A DNA stretch of 30,092 nucleotides from a virus. The stretch lies in the IMG/VR virus record IMGVR_UViG_3300050821_008234, positions 1 through 30,092 of that record; one strand, written 5' to 3'. This document shows, piece by piece, positions 1 through 6,837 of the stretch (positions are counted from its first letter, which is position 1; every line of letters starts with the position of its first letter). Under the pieces are notes generated by a model. That model had not been told where the DNA came from, ran no database searches, and saw nothing but the letters and a program-made list of their open reading frames with translations. The position numbers were made by a program, and so were the translations under genes.

Positions 1-23
1 GGCGGAGAGGGTGGGATTCGAAC
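1..23 (-). other. tRNA-Ser 3'-end fragment, candidate att core
   Basis: Read on the minus strand, this is the T-loop, the 3' half of the T-stem, the acceptor 3' strand and the first two bases of CCA of a serine-type tRNA (GTTCGAATCCCACC, then CTCTCCGCC). The rest of the tRNA is missing: the bases further right do not form the 5' T-stem or the long variable arm. Elements that integrate into tRNA 3' ends leave such a duplicate at the distal junction. By that logic the intact tRNA-Ser and the integrase should lie beyond the right end. The stretch 24-196 has no gene I can support; 156-169 holds a second, plus-strand T-arm-like string. Confidence 0.5.
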
Positions 24-196
24 GCTCTCCGGGCACTGTGAGCATGTAAGTTATTGAAAGCTCAAAGCGCGAGAAACGGTAAAACCCCCAAAAACTACAC
101 CAACCGCGAGAAAGCCGCGAGAAATCGGCGGGCGGCGCCGGTCCCTGGCGGTGTGGTGGGTTCGAATCCGGACCTCGAACCCATGGTGGGGGAATC

Positions 197-466
197 ATGT
201 CGAGTTCGACCGATTTCCGGCTCGTCGCTCTCACGCGCGAGGAAGCCGAGTATTACGACCGGCAGCGCGCGAGCGGCTACTGTCTCTGTTCCTCTTCGCG
301 ACCCACGCAAACCTGCTTAGCCCCCGTCCGTTTCGAACTCAGCTACACGTACATCACCGGCCCTCACCGGCGGCGCTCCATCGCCAGGCGACATCTCTGC
401 GAAAAACACGCGGTCGAGAAGGCGAAGAGTTTGAACCTCGACATGCCCGCGGCGGTGGAACTGTGA
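197..466 (+). CDS. Small Cys/His-rich phage protein
   Basis: The protein has 89 residues and no family I recognise. The ATG follows a GGGGGA ribosome-binding site. The middle carries Cys residues in a C-x-C...C pattern (around residues 29-40) and the C-terminal half has an H-L-C-E-K-H string, so a small zinc-binding fold is plausible. The next gene ends in a similar L-C-E-K-H-G string, suggesting a shared motif. It is first in a run of overlapping small genes and its stop overlaps the GTG of the next gene. Function unknown; presumably an early accessory protein. Confidence 0.7.
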   Translation: MSSSTDFRLVALTREEAEYYDRQRASGYCLCSSSRPTQTCLAPVRFELSYTYITGPHRRRSIARRHLCEKHAVEKAKSLNLDMPAAVEL

Positions 467-660
467 GCAGCGAAAAGCGCGATGTGCTTTTCATTCTCGA
501 CGGCGGGCCGAACCACGGGGACGTTTGTTCCATCCGCGATTGTTTGGAAGTGGCAACGGGCCTTTATGAAATGGTCGACGCCGACACGATGGAATTTCTC
601 GGAGCGGTGGTGCTGTGCGAGAAACACGGGAAAAAATTCGCAACCGGGGGAAGCGGATGA
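463..660 (+). CDS. Small phage protein with LCEKHG motif
   Basis: The protein has 65 residues and starts at a GTG that overlaps the previous stop (GTGA), with a GGTGGA-like site just upstream. I chose this start because the upstream extension of the frame would run through the previous gene. The sequence begins with a hydrophobic strand (VLFILDGG), contains two Cys near residues 22-27 and ends with L-C-E-K-H-G-K-K, shared with its neighbour. A metal-binding role is possible but not shown. Translationally coupled on both sides; function unknown. Confidence 0.65.
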   Translation: MSSEKRDVLFILDGGPNHGDVCSIRDCLEVATGLYEMVDADTMEFLGAVVLCEKHGKKFATGGSG

Positions 661-857
661 GCCTCGACGAGATGCTCGGGCGACACACGTTCACCTGCAG
701 TTGGTGTCACGAGGACAACGAGTGGACCGGGCGGCCGCTTTTTTGCTGGAACTGCGGGCACCGGGCGGACCTGGCGCGGATGTACTGCAATTGTGTGGTG
801 TGTCGCGAGGAGCGGCATCGAGCGGAAGAGACCGAGAGGGAAAAACATGAAGATTGA
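657..857 (+). CDS. Small zinc-ribbon protein
   Basis: The protein has 66 residues. The ATG overlaps the previous stop (ATGA) and sits behind a GGGGGAAG site. An upstream ATG at 615 exists but would overlap the preceding gene by 46 bases. Three Cys pairs are visible (CSWC, CWNC and a CNCVVC cluster), enough for one or two zinc ribbons. The C-terminal tail is highly charged. Such proteins often bind nucleic acid or act as adaptors; the specific role is unknown. Part of the overlapping early gene run. Confidence 0.7.
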   Translation: MSLDEMLGRHTFTCSWCHEDNEWTGRPLFCWNCGHRADLARMYCNCVVCREERHRAEETEREKHED

Positions 858-1170
858 ACGGCGCGCGGATGACGGGCGGTGGGAATCGAAATTTGGCCGG
901 TTTGTTTTGAAAGTGGGCGCGGAGAATCTCGCGGACCAGCTCGGCGTCGACCGAACGGCGGTCTATCACTGGATTCGGGGAAGCACGTCGCCACAGACCT
1001 CGACCGCGATTGAGATTCGGTCACTCGCGCGCGAGCAGGGTTTCCGAATTTCCTTCGATGACATTTATGCGAATTTTTCGCGCCGCGTCTCCGTCCCCGG
1101 CGCAGAAAGGAGACGACTCAATGCAGCGAACCGACCTACCGGAAACCATGTACGTGCGAGTGGAGGATGA
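847..1170 (+). CDS. HTH DNA-binding protein (Cro/XRE-like)
   Basis: The protein has 107 residues from an ATG behind a GAGAGGGA site. Residues about 25-45 form a helix-turn-helix: ENLADQLGVDRTAVYHWIRG, then a helix rich in Ser/Thr. This is typical of phage Cro/XRE-type regulators, which bind operator DNA as dimers. The C-terminal tail is basic and overlaps the next gene by 50 bases. It could regulate the early operon; no operator is recognised. Family assignment rests on the HTH pattern only. Confidence 0.75.
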   Translation: MKIERRADDGRWESKFGRFVLKVGAENLADQLGVDRTAVYHWIRGSTSPQTSTAIEIRSLAREQGFRISFDDIYANFSRRVSVPGAERRRLNAANRPTGNHVRASGG

Positions 1171-1324
1171 CGAGGAAGGTATTTTCTCGGCATTCGGCAG
1201 CCGGATGGAAGCGATTGACGATGACGGCCCGACCGAAATCGGCGAGTACCGGCTAGTGCAAAAGAAAGTGTTCGAGAAAATCCTCAACGAAGTCGCGGAA
1301 CTCGAACCAGAAAAGGAGAAATGA
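1121..1324 (+). CDS. Hypothetical acidic small protein
   Basis: The protein has 67 residues and starts at an ATG preceded by AAAGGAG at good spacing, which decides this start over an ATG 111 bases upstream. It is strongly acidic, with DDEEG and EIGEYRL strings and a Lys/Glu-rich end, and shows no membrane segment or Cys. It overlaps the end of the HTH gene and is followed after one base by the next start. I do not recognise the family. Confidence 0.7.
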   Translation: MQRTDLPETMYVRVEDDEEGIFSAFGSRMEAIDDDGPTEIGEYRLVQKKVFEKILNEVAELEPEKEK

Positions 1325-1325
1325 A

Positions 1326-1685
1326 TTGGAACCAGAAACCCTTAGTCTGCAAAACATTTGCGGCGGCGCGGTCGAGGAAGTTTTTCAACGCGAACTCGGC
1401 TACATCCTGGCGAATATCTCGGACATCAACACGGACCCGGAAGCCAAACGCAAAATCACGTTCGAATTCACCTTCGAACCCTTCGAAGACCGGTCCGGCG
1501 CGAAAGTGATTTTCGCGTGCAAGAGCAAACAGGCCCCGGTCAATTCGGCGTCGGGAACGATGTTCCTGGCCCGGCAGGGAACGAATTTCGTCGCCATCGC
1601 GCACGACCCGAAGCAAGCCCGGTTATTCGAACCGGACGTGAGCGGGAAGGATGCGGCGGCGGGCGATAAAAAAAAACTGATGTGA
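1326..1685 (+). CDS. Phage protein of the 'replication terminator protein' type
   Basis: The protein has 119 residues from a TTG start behind AAAGGAG. The competing frame from the ATG at 1321 is short and very basic, and I reject it. The opening (L-S-L-Q-N-I-C-G-G-A-V-E-E-V-F), then N-I-x-D-x-N-T-D-P-x-A-K-R-K-I-T and a beta-rich core ending L-F-E-P, matches my memory of a phage family that databases label 'replication terminator protein'. That label has little experimental basis. It sits directly before the DUF2303-like gene, a pairing common in phage replication regions. Confidence 0.65.
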   Translation: MEPETLSLQNICGGAVEEVFQRELGYILANISDINTDPEAKRKITFEFTFEPFEDRSGAKVIFACKSKQAPVNSASGTMFLARQGTNFVAIAHDPKQARLFEPDVSGKDAAAGDKKKLM

Positions 1686-1697
1686 GAGGAGAAAACT

Positions 1698-2432
1698 ATG
1701 GACCTAACACCGGAGACCATCGATAGGCTGCTCGAACTCGGGAAGCCCGCCGAGGTGGTGCTCGGAGAATCGACGTTCACTGATAAGCCGTTGACCTTGC
1801 TGTTGGAGCCAGAAGCGCCAACAGTCAATGTGACGACGCTCAAGGGAATCGTCGACCTCTACAACGCGAACCTCGACAAACTCTCTGAGGACACAACCGA
1901 CGTTCTGATTCACGTCGCCAGCCCGACCACGGTCGAAATGATTTCGGCAACTGGGGAGTCGGGCAGACGGCATGTTTGGGCGCGGGCGAAATATGGCGAA
2001 GGCATCAAGGAATTTCCCTTCGGCAATTTCCTAGACACGGAAACATTCATCGTCTGCGCTCAATCGCGGATTGAAAAACAGGAGACCGACGACCTCGACT
2101 ATGTTTTGAAAGTCGCGTCGGCGATTACCTCGGAAGCGGTCCAGACGAGTGAGGACGACGGCATCTCGCAGCGCGTCGCGATGAAGGCCGGAATCCACCT
2201 GAAAGCCGACGAAAAAATCCAACCGCGGGTGAAGCTCGCCCCCTACCGCACTTTTCCCGAAGTGAAACAGGCGCTCTCGCAGTTCGTACTGCGCGCGCGG
2301 AATCATGGCGACGCGATTGAGCTCGCACTTTTCGAAGCGGACGGCGGGAGATGGCGAATCGACGCGATTGAAAATCTCGCGCGGTTTTTCCGTGTGATTT
2401 TCGACGACAAGCACATCTCCGTAGTCGCGTGA
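1698..2432 (+). CDS. DUF2303-like phage protein
   Basis: The protein has 244 residues from an ATG behind GAGAGGAG. It resembles the phage DUF2303 family: an N-terminal hydrolase-like half, then the conserved ending A-P-Y-R-T-F-P-E-V...S-Q-F-V-L-R, then A-L-F-E-A-D-G-G-R-W-R-I-D-A. DUF2303 proteins sit in early or replication operons of many siphoviruses; their biochemical role is not established. Followed by a 207-base non-coding gap, the end of this first early operon. Confidence 0.65.
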   Translation: MDLTPETIDRLLELGKPAEVVLGESTFTDKPLTLLLEPEAPTVNVTTLKGIVDLYNANLDKLSEDTTDVLIHVASPTTVEMISATGESGRRHVWARAKYGEGIKEFPFGNFLDTETFIVCAQSRIEKQETDDLDYVLKVASAITSEAVQTSEDDGISQRVAMKAGIHLKADEKIQPRVKLAPYRTFPEVKQALSQFVLRARNHGDAIELALFEADGGRWRIDAIENLARFFRVIFDDKHISVVA

Positions 2433-2493
2433 TTTCTCGCCCGCTGTGGGCCAAGTAGAGGGGACACGGCGGGCTCCTGGGCGGGTGGCTGTT

Positions 2494-2511
2494 AGGTGGG
2501 GAGAACCACCT
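2494..2511 (+). promoter_or_regulatory. Hairpin in intergenic region 2433-2639
   Basis: The 207 bases between the DUF2303-like gene and the next start contain a clean 6-bp hairpin (AGGTGG, loop GGAGAA, CCACCT). A second GC-rich inverted repeat lies near 2570-2588 (CGCC...GGCG). No T-run follows, so this is not a typical intrinsic terminator. It may be a 5' leader structure for the gene at 2640, whose own ribosome-binding site is GCGAGGAAA. I see no confident promoter hexamers. Confidence 0.35.
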
Positions 2512-2639
2512 GGCATCTTGGCATGACCTCACGGGGGGGCCAAGCCCGGCCACTCGCCATAAATGCCCAACGCCGCAATTGGCGGCGGCGATGGACGACG
2601 AACAGCAACCCGGTTGACCTGCGAGGCGAGGAAAAACCG

Positions 2640-3098
2640 ATGGTGATTCCAGACAAAGACGGAAACGCAATCATCGAGAGAGAGCGAAAAATTTGGCTCA
2701 AACTGAGAAGCCATCCGACTCGGCTTTGGATTGGTGAGATTCGGCGCGGCGTCCTGGTAATCGAGCGAAACAAGCGAGAACACTATTACCGATTGGGCGG
2801 CGGGTGGTGTTTCAACGCGGAACTGTTCAAAGACCCGAACCCGGCGAAACTCGGATTTCATTCGGTCCGGTTCATCGTCAAATGGAAAGGCATCGATGTA
2901 CCGGTGAGCCTCGAGGACATGCTCGCCAATTTCAAAGCCATGCCGAAGTACAAGAAACAGGGATTCGAAAAACAGATGTGTCTAAAGGCCGAGTTTTTCG
3001 GCTCGACACCGGAACCCACCGACCCGACCGCGCCGCAACCCGCTCCGCGGCCCGAAAAAAAACGCGAGGCGCGCAAGGCGCAATTGGTGCTGTTCTGA
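2640..3098 (+). CDS. Hypothetical phage protein, early operon
   Basis: The protein has 152 residues. I chose the ATG at 2640, behind GGCGAGGAAA, because the upstream extension of the frame has low-complexity basic sequence and crosses the hairpin region. The N-terminal two thirds are a compact alpha/beta region (R-K-I-W-L-K-L-R-S-H-P-T-R-L-W-I-G-E-I). The last 40 residues are a Pro/Ala-rich basic tail ending A-Q-L-V-L-F, which could be a short protein-interaction peptide. It lies directly before the replication-like gene and its stop overlaps that gene's start. Family not recognised. Confidence 0.7.
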   Translation: MVIPDKDGNAIIERERKIWLKLRSHPTRLWIGEIRRGVLVIERNKREHYYRLGGGWCFNAELFKDPNPAKLGFHSVRFIVKWKGIDVPVSLEDMLANFKAMPKYKKQGFEKQMCLKAEFFGSTPEPTDPTAPQPAPRPEKKREARKAQLVLF

Positions 3099-3538
3099 GC
3101 GACAAACCGAGATATGTCTCCATCGCTCCGGGTCTCGCGGACCAGAAGCACGTCAACGCAATCGGGAAGGCCCACACCCTTTTCCTCATGCTGGTCGATT
3201 TTCAGTATGACGCCGAGGGGTGGGTCAACTACCGGAAGCCAATCAATGTCGGATGGATTCAAAAGCGATTTCCTGGGAGCAAGCGCCGGTCGATTCAACG
3301 ATGGCTCGGCCAGCTCCGCGCGGGCGGATACATCGCGACGGTCCAGACCGGCCACGGGTTTCTCGTGCGGATTCTGCACCAGAAAAAATTCCCGGTCCGG
3401 CAACTCGGCCTTTTTCCGCCGCCCGAACCGTTGAGGATAAGCGGAGGAAAACCAGATGGAAAAGCGGTGATATATGAAAAACGCGATGCGCCACAAGTGG
3501 CGCACCAGATGCGCCAGAAGTGGCGCACCGTATCTTAA
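3095..3538 (+). CDS. Winged-helix replication-type protein (start uncertain)
   Basis: About 147 residues. The core has H-T-L-F-L-M-L-V-D-F, then G-W-V-N-Y near residues 25-48, a helix-turn-helix stretch (S-K-R-R-S-I-Q-R-W-L-G-Q-L) and a wing (A-G-G-Y-I-A-T-V). That is the pattern of DNA-binding N-terminal domains in phage replication initiators. No ATG, GTG or TTG lies in frame near the expected start. A CTG at 3095 overlapping the previous stop is the best candidate, so the start is a guess. The 3' end encodes a repeated peptide made by two tandem palindromes (3487-3527), a possible replication origin inside the initiator gene. Confidence 0.6.
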   Translation: MSDKPRYVSIAPGLADQKHVNAIGKAHTLFLMLVDFQYDAEGWVNYRKPINVGWIQKRFPGSKRRSIQRWLGQLRAGGYIATVQTGHGFLVRILHQKKFPVRQLGLFPPPEPLRISGGKPDGKAVIYEKRDAPQVAHQMRQKWRTVS

Positions 3539-3565
3539 TTAATAACTCTAAGAGTAAAAGTACCA
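3487..3565 (+). repeat. Two tandem palindromes plus AT-rich stretch, candidate origin
   Basis: TGCGCCA-CAAG-TGGCGCA (3487-3504) and TGCGCCA-GAAG-TGGCGCA (3510-3527) are perfect 7-bp inverted repeats spaced 23 bases apart. They are followed at once by an AT-rich stretch (about 3532-3560), itself containing the palindrome ACTCTAAGAGT, in an otherwise GC-rich genome. Iterons next to an AT-rich unwinding element, at the end of an initiator-like gene, are a common phage or plasmid origin layout. They could instead be operators or a coding repeat. Confidence 0.45.
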
Positions 3566-3633
3566 GGCGGCGCTCCGCGGTTTGCGCCGGTTGTCAATTG
3601 TGGAAATCGCGAAGAAAGAAAGAGGCGAAGGCC

Positions 3634-3825
3634 ATGACCCAGGCGACGCGGTCCAGACACGAGGAGTCCATCGACCGAATTCGGAGAGAGCGATTTAGCC
3701 GAATCAGGACCGCCGCGGACGCGGTGCAGTTCGAGCATGATTTCGGCACCAGCCAGTTTCGACAAAACCCCTCAGTGAAATCGGGGAAGAAAGAGACAAC
3801 CAATGGGAGACCGGTCAAAAATTGA
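3634..3825 (+). CDS. Small basic phage protein
   Basis: The protein has 63 residues from an ATG behind AGAGGCGAAGG. An in-frame ATG further upstream, at 3520, would start inside the previous gene and the palindromes, so I reject it. It is very rich in Arg, Ser and Thr, and the middle (I-R-T-A-A-D-A-V-Q-F-E-H-D-F-G-T) could be a short helical domain. It overlaps the next gene by 23 bases. Family not recognised; possibly a small DNA-associated protein. Confidence 0.55.
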   Translation: MTQATRSRHEESIDRIRRERFSRIRTAADAVQFEHDFGTSQFRQNPSVKSGKKETTNGRPVKN

Positions 3826-4780
3826 ATGGACAGATGCGAGTTGGAATCCCATCCGAGGATGCGCGCGCGTCTCGGAAGGGTGCCGGAATTGTTATGCGGA
3901 ACGGCTGGCAGCTCGGTTTAACGGTCCTGGGCAACCGTACGAAGGCCTCGCCGTCCTAAAGGAAATCAAACACGAACCGCTGAAATCGACCTTCGAACCG
4001 CGGTGGACCGGCGCGATTCGCATCCTCGACGACAAAATGAATCTGCCCTTTCGATGGAAAAGCCCGCGGCGAATTTTCGTCAACTCCATGAGCGACCTGT
4101 TTTACGAACCGATTCCGCGGAGTCTCATCGATAACATTTTCGCGGTGATGGCGCTTTGCGAGCGGCACAGTTTTCAGGTGCTTACAAAACGGGTCCGGCG
4201 GATGTGCGATTACACGAATTCGATGAGCACCCTCACACCTTCGGATAGCCTCGTCGCTCGCGTCGCCAGGCGCGCGGAAATTCGCGCCAAGACCGCGGGC
4301 GAGGATGTCTCCTCCCCCTATTTCGATATGTGGCTCGAAGATTGGCCGCTCAAAAACATTTGGCTCGGCGCGAGCGCGGAGAACCAGGAAACCTACGACG
4401 CGCGGCGGCGCGACCTCGAGAATACCAACGCCGCGGTCATTTGGTGGAGTCTCGAACCGCTCCTCGGCCCCATCCGGCTCAATTTGAGCCAGTCGGCGCG
4501 CCTCCCCAATTGGATTGTCGTCGGCGGCGAATCAGGTCCCGGCGCGCGGGCGATGCACCCCGATTGGGTCCGGCGAATTCGCGACGACTGTGTGAAGCAT
4601 CACATTCCGTTTTTTTTCAAACAGTGGGGCGAGTGGATTGCCATCGACCAGGTCAAAACCAGTTTCGACGCTTCACACATTCCGCGGAGTTACGTCGGAC
4701 AGCTCATGGTTTGGCGCGTCGGGAAGCACAACACGACGCGGACGCTCGACGGCTACGATTGGAGCGAATACCCGCGATGA
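3803..4780 (+). CDS. Phage Gp37/Gp68 family protein (DUF5131)
   Basis: The protein has 325 residues. The start K-I-E-W-T-D-A-S-W-N-P-I-R-G-C and the Cys cluster C20-x6-C27-x2-C30-Y are hallmarks of the phage Gp37/Gp68 family. Further family blocks are I-F-V-N-S-M-S-D-L-F (91-100), W-W-S-L-E-P-L-L-G-P (214-223), V-V-G-G-E-S-G (239-245) and F-F-K-Q-W-G-E-W (271-278). The three-Cys cluster resembles an iron-sulfur site and the family has been linked to radical-SAM-like proteins; the reaction is unknown. It overlaps its neighbours at both ends, ending ATGA into the next gene. Confidence 0.9.
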   Translation: MGDRSKIEWTDASWNPIRGCARVSEGCRNCYAERLAARFNGPGQPYEGLAVLKEIKHEPLKSTFEPRWTGAIRILDDKMNLPFRWKSPRRIFVNSMSDLFYEPIPRSLIDNIFAVMALCERHSFQVLTKRVRRMCDYTNSMSTLTPSDSLVARVARRAEIRAKTAGEDVSSPYFDMWLEDWPLKNIWLGASAENQETYDARRRDLENTNAAVIWWSLEPLLGPIRLNLSQSARLPNWIVVGGESGPGARAMHPDWVRRIRDDCVKHHIPFFFKQWGEWIAIDQVKTSFDASHIPRSYVGQLMVWRVGKHNTTRTLDGYDWSEYPR

Positions 4781-5004
4781 GACAAATTTTCAAACGCGGC
4801 GACCGCGTGCGCGTGTCCTACCACGACGACAAGGTGCTCGGGCGGGTCACTATCGCCTCAGAAAATGGCCGCAGCCTGGTTATCGAATTCTCCGACCACA
4901 TGCTCGGCGGATTCGTCGGAATGATTCCGGTGTTTTGGGATGAGAAAACGCAGCAATTTATCGACCTGATGGTCAACGACCCGGTCACCATCGAGGCGGC
5001 GTGA
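4777..5004 (+). CDS. Small SH3-like beta-barrel phage protein
   Basis: The protein has 75 residues from an ATG overlapping the stop of the Gp37/Gp68 gene (ATGA), so probably translationally coupled. The pattern F-K-R-G-D-R-V-R-V-S-Y...V-L-G-R-V-T-I-A-S-E-N-G-R-S-L-V-I-E-F alternates hydrophobic and polar residues as in small SH3-like or KOW-like barrels. No catalytic residues stand out. Function unknown; it may be an accessory subunit of the Gp37/Gp68 protein given the coupling. Confidence 0.7.
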   Translation: MRQIFKRGDRVRVSYHDDKVLGRVTIASENGRSLVIEFSDHMLGGFVGMIPVFWDEKTQQFIDLMVNDPVTIEAA

Positions 5005-5005
5005 A

Positions 5006-5167
5006 ATGTTCGAACACCTGTTGCCGTTTGTCGTGATTCTGCTGATGACCTGGCGCGATGCGCGGCGCTTTGGCTCTGACCGTTGGCGGCGATGGCTCTT
5101 TTTCAATTCGCTTTTCGTGCTCACCGCTTATCTCTTTATTTACGAAGTGCTCAGGAGTTCCCGATGA
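5006..5167 (+). CDS. Small two-helix membrane protein
   Basis: The protein has 53 residues, starting one base after the previous stop. Two hydrophobic segments are clear: residues about 4-15 (H-L-L-P-F-V-V-I-L-L-M-T) and about 31-47 (L-F-F-N-S-L-F-V-L-T-A-Y-L-F-I-Y). They are separated by an Arg/Trp-rich loop (R-D-A-R-R-F-G-S-D-R-W-R-R-W). Such small hairpin membrane proteins in phages include holins, antiholins and superinfection-exclusion proteins. No lysis genes lie nearby, so I do not assign it. Its codon use matches the neighbours. Confidence 0.6.
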   Translation: MFEHLLPFVVILLMTWRDARRFGSDRWRRWLFFNSLFVLTAYLFIYEVLRSSR

Positions 5168-5192
5168 CGACCAAACAAAAAGGAGAAAATCG

Positions 5193-5519
5193 ATGCCTGA
5201 CTTTATTTCTGACGACACGCCAGCAGGAAGCGCCCACATCGTAAAACCCGCGCGGGCACAATATGAACTCACCGCTGCCGATTTCGCGAATGGACGATTT
5301 ACCGTAGACCTTGTTTGGAAAACTCCATTCGGCGACACGAATTATTCGGTCGCCGTCGGCCTCGAGGTCATTCCACCCGCGGACCCAACCAAGTATTCGA
5401 TTGTGAGTTTTGTCAGCACCCTCGACAAAATCACTGTCAATTGCCTCACGACCACCGCCGCGCCCGGTGACCCCTATGGAGATGTCGTCAGACTTCACGC
5501 CATCGCAATTCACGATTGA
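5193..5519 (+). CDS. Beta-rich hypothetical phage protein
   Basis: The protein has 108 residues from an ATG with a perfect AAAGGAGAAA site. After an acidic N-terminus (S-D-D-T-P-A-G-S-A) it consists of alternating strands: F-T-V-D-L-V-W-K-T-P-F, Y-S-V-A-V-G-L-E-V-I and K-I-T-V-N-C-L-T-T-T. That suggests a small beta-sandwich, as in phage virion decoration or tail proteins. It stands immediately before the gpZ-like tail gene, which supports a structural role. Family not recognised. Confidence 0.65.
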   Translation: MPDFISDDTPAGSAHIVKPARAQYELTAADFANGRFTVDLVWKTPFGDTNYSVAVGLEVIPPADPTKYSIVSFVSTLDKITVNCLTTTAAPGDPYGDVVRLHAIAIHD

Positions 5520-5526
5520 GGCGACC

Positions 5527-6231
5527 ATGACCGTCAAAGTAGAAATCACCGGAATCGAAAACGCGATTTCCACCGCGGCCAACGTGTTGCGGCAAATTCC
5601 GTTTGCGACGGCGAACGCCATGACCAGGACGGCAAAGGAAGCGGTCGACGCCGGTCGGAAGGAAGTCGCCGCCCATTTCGTTGTCCGCAAATCGTGGATT
5701 TCCGGGCGCGTGAAAATTCTGCAGTACCCGCGCGCGAGCGGTTTGACCGTGGTGGTGGGAATCGATTCGCGCGTCCAGGGCGCGCCGCTGCTACTCGGAT
5801 TTTTCGAAGAAGGACAAGGCGGAACGAAAGACCCGGCGCATGGCTCGGGCCTCGCAATTCCGTTGACCGCTGGACCGGCGCGACCCGATTTCGCCTCGCC
5901 GGTCCTTACCGCGTTTCGTTATTTGAACCTGAGATTGAATCAGGGCAAGGGACGCAAAGGAACTTTTATCGTGCCGGGCATCGGCGTGTTTGAGCGGCTC
6001 GGTCCTGGCGGTCGAGTGTGGAGCAAATCGCGAAAAAAAATGGTCACCGTCGACCCGTCAGAAACTTCGCTCGTTTATATGTTCCGGCCTCGAGCGCCGC
6101 TGAAAACGCGGATGCAGCTCAAACAGGTGATGGAAAGAAAATGGGCCGAACGATTTCCCGAAATTTTCGCCGAGGAGTTTGAGCGCGAAGTGATGAAACG
6201 CGCGGAACACATCGGCGCAAAACTGAAATGA
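5527..6231 (+). CDS. gpZ-like minor tail protein
   Basis: The protein has 234 residues from the ATG at 5527. The N-terminal pattern (I-E-N-A-I-S-T-A-A-N-V-L, then A-N-A-M-T-R-T-A-K-E-A, then V-R-K-S-W-I-S-G-R-V) matches the start of lambda tail protein Z. The end has a Phe-rich basic helix (F-P-E-I-F-A-E-E-F-E-R-E-V-M-K-R) like gpZ's C-terminus. gpZ is needed to complete functional tails in lambda, where it lies between FII and U. Here it lies far upstream of the terminase and there is no Z gene in the usual place (23878-24675). Identification is by pattern and length. Confidence 0.6.
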   Translation: MTVKVEITGIENAISTAANVLRQIPFATANAMTRTAKEAVDAGRKEVAAHFVVRKSWISGRVKILQYPRASGLTVVVGIDSRVQGAPLLLGFFEEGQGGTKDPAHGSGLAIPLTAGPARPDFASPVLTAFRYLNLRLNQGKGRKGTFIVPGIGVFERLGPGGRVWSKSRKKMVTVDPSETSLVYMFRPRAPLKTRMQLKQVMERKWAERFPEIFAEEFEREVMKRAEHIGAKLK

Positions 6232-6246
6232 GGAGACCAACCACCC

Positions 6247-6591
6247 ATGTCTAAAATGCGACCAGAATTGGTGAACGCAAGACCAGGCGAGCGCGCGATT
6301 CCGAATGACACCGCGCTGTTTCTGATTCGCGATTCCGTCGCCAAGCGGCGGACCTTGATTTTTGGCCGGTTGGATGGCCCGAACGGAGAGCACTGTGCTA
6401 TCGGGTCATTTTTTGCCGACAATCCCCGAGCAGTGCTCAATTGCGACCTGATTGACGAAGTCGCTGCCGTGAACGACTCCATCCCACCGACCGCCACTCC
6501 GCACGAGCGATGGAAGAAAGTAAACGAATGGCTGCGCTTCAAAATTGCGTCGATGGCGCGCAGCTTGGAAATCACAGTGAGGCAACCATGA
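6247..6591 (+). CDS. Hypothetical phage protein
   Basis: The protein has 114 residues with a strong GAGGAGACC site 8 bases before the ATG. The sequence looks like a compact alpha/beta domain: T-A-L-F-L-I-R-D-S-V-A-K-R-R-T-L-I-F-G-R-L, then a C-terminal helix E-R-W-K-K-V-N-E-W-L-R-F-K-I-A-S-M-A. No recognised family or catalytic motif. Its stop overlaps the ATG of the next gene. Confidence 0.7.
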   Translation: MSKMRPELVNARPGERAIPNDTALFLIRDSVAKRRTLIFGRLDGPNGEHCAIGSFFADNPRAVLNCDLIDEVAAVNDSIPPTATPHERWKKVNEWLRFKIASMARSLEITVRQP

Positions 6592-6836
6592 AAAATCGAA
6601 TCGCGGCTGAGTGGTACACCTATGCGGAAGCAACGCTGGCCGACGTGCCCGCGGATTCAGTTCAACGAACCGAGACCCGGCGCGCGTTCTATGCGGGCGC
6701 GCTCGCCGCGTACAGTCAAATTATGGTGAACCTCACGCCCGGACCCGACCCGCAACCCGCCGACGAACAGATGCTCCGCGACCTGGACGCCGAACTCCAC
6801 GAATTCGGCGAAGCAGTTAAGCGAGGCCTGGCCTGA
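6588..6836 (+). CDS. Small helical phage protein
   Basis: The protein has 82 residues. The ATG overlaps the previous stop (ATGA). The pattern W-Y-T-Y-A-E-A-T-L, R-R-A-F-Y-A-G-A-L-A-A-Y-S-Q-I-M and A-E-L-H-E-F-G-E-A-V suggests a three-helix bundle, a shape common among small accessory proteins in phage early regions. The next start follows after one base. Function unknown. Confidence 0.65.
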   Translation: MKNRIAAEWYTYAEATLADVPADSVQRTETRRAFYAGALAAYSQIMVNLTPGPDPQPADEQMLRDLDAELHEFGEAVKRGLA

Positions 6837-6837
6837 G

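Noticed and set aside
151-175. Possible complete tRNA around the T-loop-like string at 161-167
   Set aside because: The 3' half of the T-stem does not pair and no anticodon arm or acceptor stem can be drawn upstream.
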